Part shown: positions 43,505 to 53,008 of the stretch, piece by piece
Numbering within the stretch: position 1 is the stretch's first letter
Layout of the letters: the number at the start of each line of letters is the position of its first letter
Assembly: GCF_900108245.1 (NCBI RefSeq)
Contig: NZ_FNUY01000001.1
Span: 248,001-312,000, forward strand
Direction: 5' to 3'
DNA: 64,000 nucleotides
DNA from: Allobosea lathyri
GTDB lineage: Bacteria; Pseudomonadota; Alphaproteobacteria; Rhizobiales; Beijerinckiaceae
Program-made: the position numbers and the translations under genes
The notes under the pieces: model-generated
Database searches by the model: none
What the model was told of the DNA's origin: nothing
The model's input: only the letters and a program-made list of their open reading frames with translations

Positions 43505-44389
43505 GTGACCATCTCCGACATGTCCCAGCCCAACACCGTGCCGACCCGTGGGGCGCCGACAGCGCATCAGCGCGGGCCGGGTATGTTCAGCCGCATCCGT
43601 GGCCTTTTTGGCGCGCGTGAGCGGGAAGAAGAGGCGAAGGTTTCCACTGCCTCCTCGATCGGTGGTCCGGGCGTGCTGGCCGTGAGCGGCCTGCGCAAGA
43701 GCTATGGCGGTCGCACGGTCGTGAGCGATGCCAGCCTGTCCCTGCGCCAGGGCGAGGCCGTCGGGTTGCTCGGCCCCAACGGCGCCGGCAAAACCACGAT
43801 CTTCTACATGATCACCGGGCTGGTCGGAGCCGATCTCGGCACCATCTCGCTCGAGGGCAACGACATCACCGAGCTGCCGATGTACCAGCGCGCCCGGCTC
43901 GGGATCGGCTATCTGCCGCAGGAGGCCTCGATCTTTCGCGGCCTGAGCGTCGAGGACAATATCCGCGCGGTGCTCGAGGTCGTCGAGCCCAACCGCAAGA
44001 GCCGCGAGCGCCAGCTCGATACCCTGCTCGAAGAGTTCAACATCGCCCGCTTGCGTAAGGCGCCCTCGATCGCGCTGTCGGGCGGCGAGCGCCGGCGTTG
44101 CGAGATCGCGCGCGCGCTGGCCGGAAAGCCCTCCTTCATCCTGCTCGACGAGCCCTTCGCCGGCATCGATCCGATCGCGGTCGGCGACATCCAGGCGCTG
44201 GTGCGGCAATTGACCGATCGCGGCATCGGCGTGCTGATCACCGACCACAATGTCCGCGAGACGCTCGGTCTGGTCGACCGCGCCTACATCATCCATTCCG
44301 GCCGCGTGCTGACGGAAGGCTCGCCGGCCGAGATCATCGCCAATCCCGATGTACGCCGCGTTTATCTCGGCGAGGATTTCCGCCTCTGA
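43505..44389 (+). CDS. lptB: LPS export ABC transporter ATPase LptB
   Basis: 294 residues if the GTG at 43505 is used; ATG at 43520 gives 289. Walker A GPNGAGKTT, signature LSGGERRRCEIARAL, Walker B FILLDEPFAGID and switch ITDHNVRET mark LptB, which powers LPS extraction. An N-terminal extension of ~55 residues (MFSRIRGLFGAREREEE region) precedes the ABC core and is absent from E. coli LptB. lptF/lptG are not in the window. The gene follows lptA by 68 bases and is upstream of rpoN, as in most proteobacteria. Confidence 0.94.
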   Translation: MTISDMSQPNTVPTRGAPTAHQRGPGMFSRIRGLFGAREREEEAKVSTASSIGGPGVLAVSGLRKSYGGRTVVSDASLSLRQGEAVGLLGPNGAGKTTIFYMITGLVGADLGTISLEGNDITELPMYQRARLGIGYLPQEASIFRGLSVEDNIRAVLEVVEPNRKSRERQLDTLLEEFNIARLRKAPSIALSGGERRRCEIARALAGKPSFILLDEPFAGIDPIAVGDIQALVRQLTDRGIGVLITDHNVRETLGLVDRAYIIHSGRVLTEGSPAEIIANPDVRRVYLGEDFRL

Positions 44390-44709
44390 CAGCCCGTTCG
44401 AAGCGTCCTTGAGCCCTCATCCTGAGGAGGCATTCCGCGAGGAATGGCGTCTCGAAGGATGCTCCAGTAGGCTCTGGAGGCATCTGAAAACATCCTTCGA
44501 GACGCGCCTGCGGCGCTCCTCAGGATCAGGGCTGGAGGTTCCAGGCGGTCGCAGAGGTGGTTTGCGGGTGGCTCCTGCCGCAATCCTGCTCTTATGTTGC
44601 GGTGCATTAACTTCCCTGCTCATTGTCGAGGCAAGGGCTTTGACGCGCCGCTTCGGCGACGCTAGGCTCTTCGTCACAGGCAAGAAGCGTGCCGAAACGG
44701 CGCGCTGCC
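44390..44709. other. 320-base lptB-rpoN intergenic region
   Basis: Contains the family A palindromic repeat (44412-44533) and, downstream, a moderately AT-richer stretch (44580-44640) that may hold a promoter for rpoN. I see no gene in it. Confidence 0.5.
44412..44533. repeat. extragenic palindromic element, family A, copy 2
   Basis: Outer arms AGCCCTCATCCTGAGGAG (44412-44429) and CTCCTCAGGATCAGGGCT (44516-44533, one mismatch). The inner GTCTCGAAGGATG and CATCCTTCGAGAC match copy 1 at 12692-12799, but the central part differs (TCCAGTAGGCTCTGGAGG...), so the centre is more free to change. Confidence 0.9.
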
Positions 44710-46260
44710 ATGAATGGGGTCGAGAGCGCAATGGCCATGATGCCGCGCATGGAGCTGCGCCAGGGGCAGTCCCTGGTGATGACGCCGCAGTTGCTGCAGG
44801 CGATCAAGCTTTTGCAATTGTCGCATCTGGAACTGCAGAACTTCGTCGAGGGCGAACTCGAGCGCAACCCGCTGCTGGAGCGCGACGATGCGCCGGAGCT
44901 GCCGATCCATGCCAATGGCGGCGACGGGCCGCTGGCGGTCGACGCCGAGACCTTCGCCCGCTCGGAGAGCCTGAACAGCCAGCAGGGCATGGAAGACCGG
45001 CTCGGCACCGGGCTCGACAACGTCTTCCAGGGCGAGCAGCCGAGCGTGGCCAGACTGGAGACTCGCGGTGCCGAGAGCCTGCCGATCGTCGGCGGCGCCT
45101 ATGGCGGGGCGGGGGGCTCCTTCGAGGATGGGCCAGAAGGCTTCGAGAGCGGCCTGACCATCGAGATGTCGCTGCAGGACCATCTCAGTGCCCAGCTCGA
45201 TCTCGCCGTCACCGATCCAGCCGATCGCATCATCGGCCGCCACCTCATCGATGCCGTCGACGATTCCGGCTATCTTGGCGAGCCCCTTGGCGGTATCGCC
45301 GAGCGCCTCGGCATCGCCATAGCCAGGGTCGAGGGCGTCCTGCGGGTTGTCCAGGGTTTCGATCCCTCCGGCGTCGCGGCGCGCGATGTCTGCGAGTGCC
45401 TCTCGATCCAGCTCCGCGACCGCAACCGCTTCGATCCGGCGATGCAGACGCTCGTCGCCAATCTCCATCTTGTCGCCAAGCGCGATTTTGCCGCGCTGAA
45501 GCGCATCTGCGGGGTCGATGACGAGGATATCGCCGACATGGTCGCCGAAATCCGGCGGCTCGATCCCAAGCCGGGGCGCGGCTTCGGCGGCTCGACCGCG
45601 GAGACGGTGGTTCCCGATGTCTTTATTCGCGCTGCGCCGGACGGCTCCTGGCTCGTCGATCTCAACCCCGATACCTTGCCGCGCGTGCTGGTCAACCAGA
45701 CTTACCACGCCCGCGTCTCGAAGGCGGCCCGCAGCGACGGTGACAAGGCCTTCATCGCCGAATGCCTGCAGACGGCCAATTGGCTGACGCGCTCGCTCGA
45801 GCAGCGCGCCCGCACCATCCTGAAGGTCGCAAGCGAGATCGTGCGCCAGCAGGATGGCTTCTTCGCCTATGGCGTCGAGCATCTGCGCCCACTGAACCTG
45901 AAGACGGTGGCGGATGCCATCGGCATGCATGAATCGACGGTTTCGCGCGTCACCTCGAACAAGTACCTGACCTGCTCGCGCGGCGTCTTCGAGATGAAAT
46001 ATTTCTTCTCAGCCGCCATCGCCGCGACGGGCTATGGCGAGGCGCATTCGGCGGAGGCGGTTCGCTTTCGCATCAAGCAGATGATCGATGACGAGGCGCC
46101 GGCCGAGGTGCTGTCCGACGATGCCATCGTTGCGAGGCTGAAGGCCGGCGGCATCGACATCGCCCGACGCACGGTCGCCAAATATCGCGAGTCCCTGCGT
46201 ATCCCCTCGTCGATGGAGCGCCGCCGCGAGAAGGTTGCGATGGCCATGGGAAGCCGTTGA
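44710..46260 (+). CDS. rpoN: RNA polymerase sigma-54 factor
   Basis: 516 residues from the ATG at 44710; a GTG at 44689 and an ATG at 44731 are alternatives. Sigma-54 directs enhancer-dependent promoters (nitrogen, flagella and others). Region I is the Gln/Leu-rich LRQGQSLVMTPQLLQAIKLLQLS. The core-binding region lies in the middle, and the C-terminal RpoN box ARRTVAKYRE is complete near residue 498. The HTH contains ESTVSRVTSNKYL. It is followed by hpf and ptsN, the classic rpoN cluster. Confidence 0.96.
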   Translation: MNGVESAMAMMPRMELRQGQSLVMTPQLLQAIKLLQLSHLELQNFVEGELERNPLLERDDAPELPIHANGGDGPLAVDAETFARSESLNSQQGMEDRLGTGLDNVFQGEQPSVARLETRGAESLPIVGGAYGGAGGSFEDGPEGFESGLTIEMSLQDHLSAQLDLAVTDPADRIIGRHLIDAVDDSGYLGEPLGGIAERLGIAIARVEGVLRVVQGFDPSGVAARDVCECLSIQLRDRNRFDPAMQTLVANLHLVAKRDFAALKRICGVDDEDIADMVAEIRRLDPKPGRGFGGSTAETVVPDVFIRAAPDGSWLVDLNPDTLPRVLVNQTYHARVSKAARSDGDKAFIAECLQTANWLTRSLEQRARTILKVASEIVRQQDGFFAYGVEHLRPLNLKTVADAIGMHESTVSRVTSNKYLTCSRGVFEMKYFFSAAIAATGYGEAHSAEAVRFRIKQMIDDEAPAEVLSDDAIVARLKAGGIDIARRTVAKYRESLRIPSSMERRREKVAMAMGSR

Positions 46261-46402
46261 AGGCTGACTATGCGTTAGCGTTGGAGCCGCCGCGCGCATG
46301 CTTGCCATGCTTTGCCCCTCGCGCATTGACATCGCCTCTACCCCGTCCTTACCTCCTAGAGATGGCCGAGACTGGTCATGGCTGAAGAAGGGGAAGCACT
46401 CC

Positions 46403-46990
46403 ATGAGCTTGCGAATCTCCGGCAAGAACCTTGATGTCGGCGAGGCCCTGCGGGGCCAGGCCGAAACCCGCGTTGCGGCCGCTCTGAGCAAATATTACGA
46501 GGGCGGCTACCAGGGGCACGTCACGGTTGCCAAGGATGGGACGGCGTTCAAGACGGACGGCGTGCTGCATCTCTCCTCGGGGATCACGCTCGAGGCCTCC
46601 GGCACGGCACATGATGCCTATGCCAGCCTCGACAAGATGGCGGAGCGCATCGAGAAGCGGCTGCGCCGCTACAAGCGACGTCTCAAGGATCGCTCCACGC
46701 CGGCAAACGGGCGAGAGCCCGGAATCGAAATCCCCAGCTATGTGATCGCGGCGCCGGACGACGAAATCGAGGAGATCGAGGTCGATATCATGGGCGATAA
46801 CCCCGTGATCGTTGCCGAATCGACCAAATCCTTCCATGTTCTGACGGTTGGAGACGCTGTTGCGGAGCTTGATCTGACAGGCGCGCCGGTTGTCATCTTC
46901 CGCCATGCTGGCAATGGCCGGATGAACGTCGTATACCGCCGCCGCGACGGCAATATCGGCTGGATCGATCCGCCGGCATCGCTTTCGTGA
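46403..46990 (+). CDS. hpf: ribosome hibernation-promoting factor, long form
   Basis: 195 residues. The N-terminal HPF/RaiA domain (1-105, MSLRISGKNLDVGEAL... and ending in KRLRRYKRRLKDR) binds the 30S head; the C-terminal dimerisation domain (about 135-190, FHVLTVGDAVAELDLTGAP and NVVYRRRDGNIGWIDP) brings about 100S ribosomes. The start at 46403 is set by the conserved N-terminus and GGGGAAG upstream. It is 142 bases after rpoN. Confidence 0.95.
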   Translation: MSLRISGKNLDVGEALRGQAETRVAAALSKYYEGGYQGHVTVAKDGTAFKTDGVLHLSSGITLEASGTAHDAYASLDKMAERIEKRLRRYKRRLKDRSTPANGREPGIEIPSYVIAAPDDEIEEIEVDIMGDNPVIVAESTKSFHVLTVGDAVAELDLTGAPVVIFRHAGNGRMNVVYRRRDGNIGWIDPPASLS

Positions 46991-47063
46991 GGCCGGCGGG
47001 CGACCGCCCCGGTCGTCAAATCTGACCCGTGCCATCAGGCGTAAAGCTCGGCACGGGACATGC

Positions 47064-47537
47064 ATGGACGGGCCCATGACGCTGACGGATCTCCTGACAC
47101 CTGCCGCGGTGATTTCGCCGCTACGGGCCAATGGCAAGAAGCAGGCGCTGCAGGAACTCGCACAGCACGCCGCGCTGGTGACAGGGTTGCCCGAGCGCGA
47201 CCTCTTCGAGGCGCTGCTGCAACGCGAGCGCCTCGGCTCCACCGGCATCGGTGACGGCATCGCCATCCCGCATGGCCGCATGCCTGGAATCGATCGTCTG
47301 GTCGGCCTCTTTGCCCGGGCCGAGAAGCCGATCGACTTCGATGCGCTCGACGGCCAGCCCGTCGATATCATTTTCGTGCTGATCGCCCCGGAAGGCGCTG
47401 GCGCGGATCATCTGAAGGCGCTGGCCCGCGTCGCCCGCGTGCTGCGCAACCACGCCGTGCTCGAGCAGGTGCGCAAGATTCGCGATCCTGCGGCGATTTA
47501 CGCCGTCCTTGCGGAATCGGCTGCCAAGGCGGCTTGA
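47064..47537 (+). CDS. ptsN: nitrogen PTS enzyme IIA
   Basis: 157 residues. PtsN is the last phospho-acceptor of the nitrogen PTS (PtsP-PtsO-PtsN), regulating potassium transport, stress and polymer metabolism. The phosphorylated His70 is in GIAIPHGRM. The start could also be the ATG at 47076. It ends in a 13-base tandem repeat covering the stop. This is the standard third member of the rpoN-hpf-ptsN cluster. Confidence 0.95.
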   Translation: MDGPMTLTDLLTPAAVISPLRANGKKQALQELAQHAALVTGLPERDLFEALLQRERLGSTGIGDGIAIPHGRMPGIDRLVGLFARAEKPIDFDALDGQPVDIIFVLIAPEGAGADHLKALARVARVLRNHAVLEQVRKIRDPAAIYAVLAESAAKAA

Positions 47538-47567
47538 GCAGGCGGCTTGAGAAGGCCGCTTGACTGG
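47529..47567 (+). repeat. 13-base tandem repeat over the ptsN stop
   Basis: GGCGGCTTGAGCA (47529-47541), GGCGGCTTGAGAA (47542-47554) and GGCCGCTTGACTG (47555-47567). The first unit contains the ptsN stop TGA (47535-47537). Each unit carries a TGA but in a new frame. Confidence 0.88.
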
Positions 47568-47685
47568 AAGGGTTCAAGGCTGGACTTGGAGCGCGCAACG
47601 CAAGCCGTTATGACGCCGGGCATGTTTCCGGCGCGCAGAGACGGCTCTGATCGCGCTGCCCCATTTTGCCTCGGAGCCACGACCC

Positions 47686-49314
47686 ATGGCCTATACCCAT
47701 GTCGATCTCTTCCCGCTCGGTGAAGACACCACCCCCTATCGAAAGCTTGGGACGCAAGGCGTCTCCGTCGAGAAGATCGGCGATCGCGAGGTCCTGAACG
47801 TCTCGCGCGAGGCCATCCGCTCCCTGAGCGAACAGGCCTTCATCGATATCAACCATCTGCTGCGCCCGGGCCATCTCTCCCAGCTCGCCAAGATCTTGGA
47901 CGACCCCGAGGCCACCTCGAACGACAAATTCGTCGCCTACGACTTGCTCAAGAATGCCAATATCGCCGCCGGCGGTGTGCTGCCGATGTGCCAGGACACG
48001 GGCACCGCCATCATCATGGGCAAGAAGGGCCGCAAGGTCTGGACCGATGGCGAGGACGAGCAGGCCTTGGGCGAAGGCGTCGCCGATGCCTATTTCAAGC
48101 GCAACCTGCGCTATTCCCAGGTCGCTCCGCTCTCGATGTTCGAGGAGAAGAACACGGCGACCAACCTGCCGGCGCAGATCGACATCTATGCCGAGGGCAA
48201 AGGGCACAATGAGGACGCCTACAAATTCCTCTTCGTCGCCAAGGGCGGCGGCTCGGCCAACAAGACCTTCCTGTTCCAGGCGACCCCGTCGCTCCTGACA
48301 AAGGAGCGCATGATCGCCTTCCTGAAGGAGAAGATCCTGACGCTGGGGACGGCGGCCTGCCCGCCTTATCACCTCGCCATCGTCATCGGCGGCACCTCGG
48401 CCGAGCAGAACCTCAAGACCGTGAAGCTCGCCTCGACCAAATATCTCGACGCGCTGCCGACCACGGGATCGCCCATGGGCCATGCCTTCCGCGATCTGGA
48501 GATGGAGGAGGAGATCCACAAGCTGACGCAGTCGCTGGGCGTCGGTGCCCAGTTCGGCGGCAAGTATTTCTGCCACGATGTCCGGGTGATCCGGCTGCCG
48601 CGCCATGGCGCTTCGCTGCCGATCGGGCTCGGCGTCTCCTGCTCTGCCGATCGTCAGGCCAAGGGCAAGATCACCAAGGACGGCATCTATCTCGAGGCGC
48701 TGGAGACCAACCCGGCCAAGTATCTGCCCGAGGTCGAGGATGCTTCGCTGGGCGGCGATGTCGTCAGGATCGATCTCAACCGACCGATGCCTGAAATTCT
48801 CGCCACACTCTCGCAATACCCCGTGAAGACCCGGCTCTCGCTGACCGGGACGATCATCGTCGCCCGCGACTCGGCCCATGCCAAGATCCGCGAGCGGCTG
48901 GAGAGCGGGCAGGGCATGCCGGATTATCTCAAGAACCACCCGGTCTACTATGCCGGCCCCGCCAAGACGCCCGATGGCATGGCGTCAGGCTCCTTCGGCC
49001 CGACCACGGCCGGGCGGATGGATTCCTTCGTCGACCAGTTCCAGTCATTCGGCGGCTCCATGGTGATGCTCGCCAAGGGCAATCGCTCGGCGGCCGTCCG
49101 CGAGGCCTGCGCCCGTCATGGTGGCTTCTATCTCGGCTCGATCGGCGGCCCGGCGGCGCGATTGGCGCAGGACTGCATCAAGAAGGTCGAGGTTCTCGAA
49201 TATCCGGAACTCGGAATGGAAGCGGTCTGGCGCATCGAAGTCGAGGATTTCCCGGCCTTCATCGTCATCGACGACAAGGGCAACGACTTCTTCAAGGAGT
49301 TGAACCTCGGATGA
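47686..49314 (+). CDS. fumA: class I (iron-sulfur) fumarate hydratase
   Basis: 542 residues, single-chain class I form. It interconverts fumarate and malate in the TCA cycle with an oxygen-sensitive [4Fe-4S] cluster. The three cluster cysteines are at 102 (PMCQDTGT), 225 ([10 protein letters not shown]) and 319 (VSCSADRQ). The C-terminal beta domain has [25 protein letters not shown]. No class II fumarase is in the window. The stop overlaps the next gene by 4 bases. Confidence 0.95.
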   Translation: MAYTHVDLFPLGEDTTPYRKLGTQGVSVEKIGDREVLNVSREAIRSLSEQAFIDINHLLRPGHLSQLAKILDDPEATSNDKFVAYDLLKNANIAAGGVLPMCQDTGTAIIMGKKGRKVWTDGEDEQALGEGVADAYFKRNLRYSQVAPLSMFEEKNTATNLPAQIDIYAEGKGHNEDAYKFLFVAKGGGSANKTFLFQATPSLLTKERMIAFLKEKILTLGTAACPPYHLAIVIGGTSAEQNLKTVKLASTKYLDALPTTGSPMGHAFRDLEMEEEIHKLTQSLGVGAQFGGKYFCHDVRVIRLPRHGASLPIGLGVSCSADRQAKGKITKDGIYLEALETNPAKYLPEVEDASLGGDVVRIDLNRPMPEILATLSQYPVKTRLSLTGTIIVARDSAHAKIRERLESGQGMPDYLKNHPVYYAGPAKTPDGMASGSFGPTTAGRMDSFVDQFQSFGGSMVMLAKGNRSAAVREACARHGGFYLGSIGGPAARLAQDCIKKVEVLEYPELGMEAVWRIEVEDFPAFIVIDDKGNDFFKELNLG

Positions 49315-49658
49315 GGTATCGCGTTGCCGCCTGCGCCCTGATCATCGCGAGCCTCTCGGCTGGTGCGGCCATGGCGCAGGCCCGGCAGGCTGCGCCGGCG
49401 ACCTGCTCGCGCGACCTGTTCCAGAACGAGGCCGGGTTTCGCCTACAGCAGACGCGGCTGGCCGCGGTGGGTAATGCCGACCAGGCGACGCAATGCATCG
49501 CCTGGCGCCAGCATGTCGCCTATCTCCAGAAGGCGCGCGCCGTGTTCGCGACCTGCCAGAGCGGGCGCGAGCGAGAGGAGAATGTCGGCCTGATGGATAC
49601 CGGTCTCGCCGAATACCGTGTGCTGCTGGCCGATCGTTGCGGCAAACGCGCTCCCTGA
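49311..49658 (+). CDS. secreted hypothetical protein
   Basis: 115 residues. Signal peptide about 1-22 ([19 protein letters not shown]). The mature part has four cysteines ([28 protein letters not shown]), which could make two disulfides, and is otherwise helical. I do not recognise a family. It is translationally coupled to fumA (ATGA overlap), and a metallo-hydrolase gene follows 21 bases later. Confidence 0.7.
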   Translation: MRYRVAACALIIASLSAGAAMAQARQAAPATCSRDLFQNEAGFRLQQTRLAAVGNADQATQCIAWRQHVAYLQKARAVFATCQSGREREENVGLMDTGLAEYRVLLADRCGKRAP

Positions 49659-49679
49659 CATTCCCACACGGAAAGCTTC

Positions 49680-50336
49680 ATGTCCGATCCAGCTCAGTCT
49701 CCGATGAATGTGGCCGTCGTGCCGGTCACGCCGATCCAGCAGAATTGCTCGATCGTCTGGTGCACGCGAACCAATGAGGCCGCCATCGTCGATCCCGGCG
49801 GCGATGTCGCGCAGATCCAGGGCGCGTTGAAGGAACTCGGCGTGAAGCCGGTCGCGATCTGGCTGACGCACGGCCATTTCGACCATGCAGGCGGGGCAGC
49901 CGAACTGGCGGAGGCGGTCTCGGTACCGGTGATCGGTCCCCATGAAGCCGACAAGTTCCTGCTCGACGACCTGCCGGCGTCGGGCCTGCGCTTTGACATG
50001 CACGGCATGCGGGCGGTGACGCCGACCCGCTGGCTGGTGGAAGGCGACGAGGTCGCGGTCGGCGATCTCACATTCACGGTCCAGCACGTGCCCGGCCATA
50101 CGCCGGGCCATATCACCTTCTTCCAGAAGGATGCGCGCTTCCTGCTGGCGGGCGACACCGTCTTTGCCGGGTCGGTCGGTCGCACGGATTTTCCCTATGG
50201 CAGCCACGACACGCTGATCGCCGGCATCAAGGCCAAGCTCCTGCCGCTGGGCGACGATGTCCAGTTCCTGCCCGGTCATGGCCCGGCAAGCACGCTGGGC
50301 GAGGAGCGGCGGACCAATCAGTTCCTGCAGGGCTAG
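49680..50336 (+). CDS. metallo-beta-lactamase fold hydrolase (glyoxalase II-like)
   Basis: 218 residues. The metal motif THGHFDHAGG (His-x-His-x-Asp-His) lies near 63-72, with further ligands in HVPGHTPGH and LPGHGP. The overall plan fits the YcbL/glyoxalase II-like group of small thioester hydrolases; the precise substrate is unknown. It is last in the fumA-hypothetical-MBL run. Confidence 0.88.
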   Translation: MSDPAQSPMNVAVVPVTPIQQNCSIVWCTRTNEAAIVDPGGDVAQIQGALKELGVKPVAIWLTHGHFDHAGGAAELAEAVSVPVIGPHEADKFLLDDLPASGLRFDMHGMRAVTPTRWLVEGDEVAVGDLTFTVQHVPGHTPGHITFFQKDARFLLAGDTVFAGSVGRTDFPYGSHDTLIAGIKAKLLPLGDDVQFLPGHGPASTLGEERRTNQFLQG

Positions 50337-50338
50337 GC

Positions 50339-50400
50339 GTCATTCTCGGGCTTGACCCGAGAATCTCTTGCCGGAGATGCTCGGGTCAAGCCCGAGCATT
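50339..50400. repeat. extragenic palindromic element, family C variant
   Basis: GTCATTCTCGGGCTTGACCCGAGAAT (50339-50364), then a short centre, then ATGCTCGGGTCAAGCCCGAGCATT (50377-50400): the two halves are each a hairpin and also reverse-complementary to one another. Related to the copies at 17380 and 56371. Confidence 0.8.
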
Positions 50401-50609
50401 ACGCACAGCGCATACGAAAAGACCCGCAGCGAAAATTCGCTACGGGCCTTGGAAGAACCAACGGCCATGTCCTGAACGGCTGCGCGTACATCCGGCGTCA
50501 AACGTTCGGCTCATGGCCGTTTTCACCGACGCTGGAGGGCAGTGGAACGCCCTCGACATCGCCGTGATCCCAAGATGGGGAGGGCGGTTCCCGATTACAA
50601 GGGGCCGGT

Positions 50610-51128
50610 TCAGGCGTCGTAGACGTTGCCGAGAAAATCGCCCTTGCCGATATGGATGCCGTTCTCGCGCAGGATCGCATAGGCGGTCGCGGCGTGGAAA
50701 TAGAAGTTCGGCACGGCAAAGCGCGTCAGGTAGACCTCGCCCTTCATCGTCATCGTGGCCGAGGGGCCGCGCGGGAAGGTGACGTCCTTGGCGACACCGG
50801 CCTCGAAGGCGGCGTCGTCGATGCCTTCAACGAAGGCCAGCACCTTGGCGATGCGCGCCTTCAGCTCGTCGAAGCTGGTCTCGACGTCGGGAAATTTAGG
50901 GTTCTCGCCGCCGCTGACGCGGGCCGCCGCGTTCTTGGTGAAATCGCAGGCGAGCTGGATCTGGCGCGTGAAGGGCAGCATGTCGGGCGAGAGGCGCGCA
51001 TTGAGCAGGACCTCGGGCTGGATCTTGCGGGCCGTCGCCTGTTCCACGGCCTTGTCGAGGATGGCGTCGAGCGCTGTCAGGGTCTGGATGAAGCCGCTGA
51101 GTACGGCGGACCGGGCGGTAATGGGCAT
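50610..51128 (-). CDS. DUF1993 family protein
   Basis: 172 residues. The all-helical sequence matches DUF1993, a DinB-like four-helix family: LLNARLSPDMLPFTRQIQLACDFTKNAAAR, then FDELKARIAKVLAFVEGI, then FYFHAATAYAILRENGIHIGKGDFLG. Function is unknown; DinB-type relatives bind a metal. The ATG at 51128 has GAGG about 9 bases before; an ATG at 51137 lacks one. Confidence 0.85.
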   Translation of the reverse strand: MPITARSAVLSGFIQTLTALDAILDKAVEQATARKIQPEVLLNARLSPDMLPFTRQIQLACDFTKNAAARVSGGENPKFPDVETSFDELKARIAKVLAFVEGIDDAAFEAGVAKDVTFPRGPSATMTMKGEVYLTRFAVPNFYFHAATAYAILRENGIHIGKGDFLGNVYDA

Positions 51129-51255
51129 GGAGTGCATCCTCGAAACGAGAACGGGCCCGGATGGGCCCGTCGCGATCCCGATATAGTCGCTGCGCCGCCA
51201 TTTACAGCGGCGCCTTCGCGATCAATCTCAGCCGATCCGTGACTGAGCCCGTGCC

Positions 51256-51825
51256 TCAGTCCTTGGCGCGCTCGACATAGGCGCCGGTCTCGGTCAGCAC
51301 CACGATGCGGGTGCCCGGTCCGATATGCGGCGGCACCGCGGTGCGCACGCCGTTGACCAGGATCGCCGGCTTGTAGGAGGAGGAGGCCGTCTGACCCTTG
51401 GTGACCGGCTCGGTCTCGGCGACTTCGACGGTGACGCGCTGCGGCAGCTCGATCGCGACGGCCTTGTCCTCGAACACCGAGAGCGAAACCTTCATGCCCT
51501 CCTGGAGATAGGGGGCCATGTCGCCGACCACGCCGCCATCGACATGGATCTGGTCGAAGGTCTCGGGGTTCATGAAGACGTATTGCTCGCCGTCCTGGTA
51601 GAGATAGGTGAAGTCGCGGTCCTCGACATAGGCGCGCTCGACCTGCTCGGTCGTCTTGTAGCGCTGGGTCATCTTGGTGCCGTCATGGATGCGGCGCATG
51701 TCGATCTGCGTCGTCGGCGTGCCCTTGCCGGGGAAGAAGCTCTCGGCCGAGAGGACCGAGCAGAGATGTCCGTCGAGTTCGAGCACGTTGCCCTTGCGAA
51801 CGGATGAGGCGATGACTTTGACCAC
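51256..51825 (-). CDS. efp: elongation factor P
   Basis: 189 residues. EF-P relieves ribosomes stalled on polyproline. The modified residue is Lys34 (FFPGKGTP), exactly the E. coli position, implying beta-lysylation by the neighbouring EpmA and EpmB. Three beta-barrel domains in tRNA shape are indicated. The start is GTG at 51825 with AAGGA 8-9 bases upstream. It is divergent from epmA with a 118-base shared promoter gap. Confidence 0.95.
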   Translation of the reverse strand: MVKVIASSVRKGNVLELDGHLCSVLSAESFFPGKGTPTTQIDMRRIHDGTKMTQRYKTTEQVERAYVEDRDFTYLYQDGEQYVFMNPETFDQIHVDGGVVGDMAPYLQEGMKVSLSVFEDKAVAIELPQRVTVEVAETEPVTKGQTASSSYKPAILVNGVRTAVPPHIGPGTRIVVLTETGAYVERAKD

Positions 51826-51943
51826 GTGAGATGTCCTTGCTGGTGCGCGGCGTTCGCGCGCGTTATGCGAATTCGTTGCCGCGCAACTACCTCATTCGCG
51901 GGCGAAACGGAAGCTTGCAGAGAATGCCATCGGACGATGCTCC

Positions 51944-53008
51944 ATGCCTGACTTGAGCCCGCCCTACTGGCGGCCGGACATTCACGCCGATCGTCGCCCG
52001 GCGCTGCTGGCGCGCGGGCGTATCAGGACGGCGCTGCGCCTCTGGTTCGAGGCGCGGGATTTCATCGAGGTCGAGGCCGCAATCCTGCAGATTTCGCCGG
52101 GCAACGAGACCCATCTGCACGGTTTCGCGACGACGTTGATCGACGATGCCAATGGCTCGCATCCCTATTATCTGCATACCTCGCCGGAATTCGCCGCCAA
52201 GAAGTTGCTGGCAGCGGGCGAGCGCCGCATTTTCGACTTCGCCCGTGTCTTCCGCAATCGCGAGCGCACGGCGCTGCATCATCCCGAATTCACCATGCTG
52301 GAATGGTACCGGGCGGGTGAGGGTTACGAGACATTGATGGTCGATTGCGCCGCGCTGATGGCGGAAGCCGCGCGAGCGGCAGGCGTGAACACGCTGCAAT
52401 GGCGTGGTGTCCCGGTCGATCCGTTCGCGCAGCCCGAGCGGCTGACGCTGCAGGACGCTTTTGCCCGGCATGCCGACATCGACCTGCTCGCCACCGTGAC
52501 CGCCGGCGGCGTGACGGATCGCGAGGCGCTGGCAACCAAGGCCGTGGCGGCTGGCATCAGGCTCGCCGGCGACGACAGCTGGTCGGACATCTTCAGCCGC
52601 ATTCTTGCCGAGCGCATCGAGCCCCATCTCGGCCGCGACCGCGCCACGATCCTTTGCGAATACCCGATCTCGGAAGCGGCGCTCGCCCGGCCCAAGCCTG
52701 GCGATGGCAGGGTGGCCGAGCGCTTCGAGCTTTATGCCTGCGGCGTCGAGCTCGCCAACGCATTCGGAGAACTCACCGACGCAAGCGAGCAGCGCCGGCG
52801 TTTCACGGCGGACATGGACGAGAAGCAACGCATCTATGGCGAGCGCTATCCGCTCGATGAGGATTTCCTGACAGCGCTGGCGCAGATGCCGCAGGCGTCG
52901 GGCATCGCGCTCGGCTTCGACCGGTTGGTGATGCTCTGCACCGGCGCGCGGCGGATCGAGGATGTGCTCTGGACGCCGGTGGCGGAACCGGGCAGGACGC
53001 AGGCATGA
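51944..53008 (+). CDS. epmA: EF-P lysine ligase EpmA
   Basis: 354 residues. EpmA, a lysyl-tRNA synthetase paralogue without the anticodon domain, attaches (R)-beta-lysine to EF-P Lys34. Class II synthetase motif 2 (FRNRERTALHHPEFTMLEWYR region) and motif 3 (GIALGFDRLVML) are clear, with HTSPEFAAKKLL. The length fits EpmA/GenX (E. coli 325) rather than LysS. It overlaps epmB by 4 bases. Confidence 0.94.
   Translation: MPDLSPPYWRPDIHADRRPALLARGRIRTALRLWFEARDFIEVEAAILQISPGNETHLHGFATTLIDDANGSHPYYLHTSPEFAAKKLLAAGERRIFDFARVFRNRERTALHHPEFTMLEWYRAGEGYETLMVDCAALMAEAARAAGVNTLQWRGVPVDPFAQPERLTLQDAFARHADIDLLATVTAGGVTDREALATKAVAAGIRLAGDDSWSDIFSRILAERIEPHLGRDRATILCEYPISEAALARPKPGDGRVAERFELYACGVELANAFGELTDASEQRRRFTADMDEKQRIYGERYPLDEDFLTALAQMPQASGIALGFDRLVMLCTGARRIEDVLWTPVAEPGRTQA

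Noticed and set aside
44349..45521. 390-codon frame crossing the family A repeat into rpoN
   Set aside because: It is Arg/Ala-rich and out of phase with rpoN; it starts within lptB and runs through the repeat.
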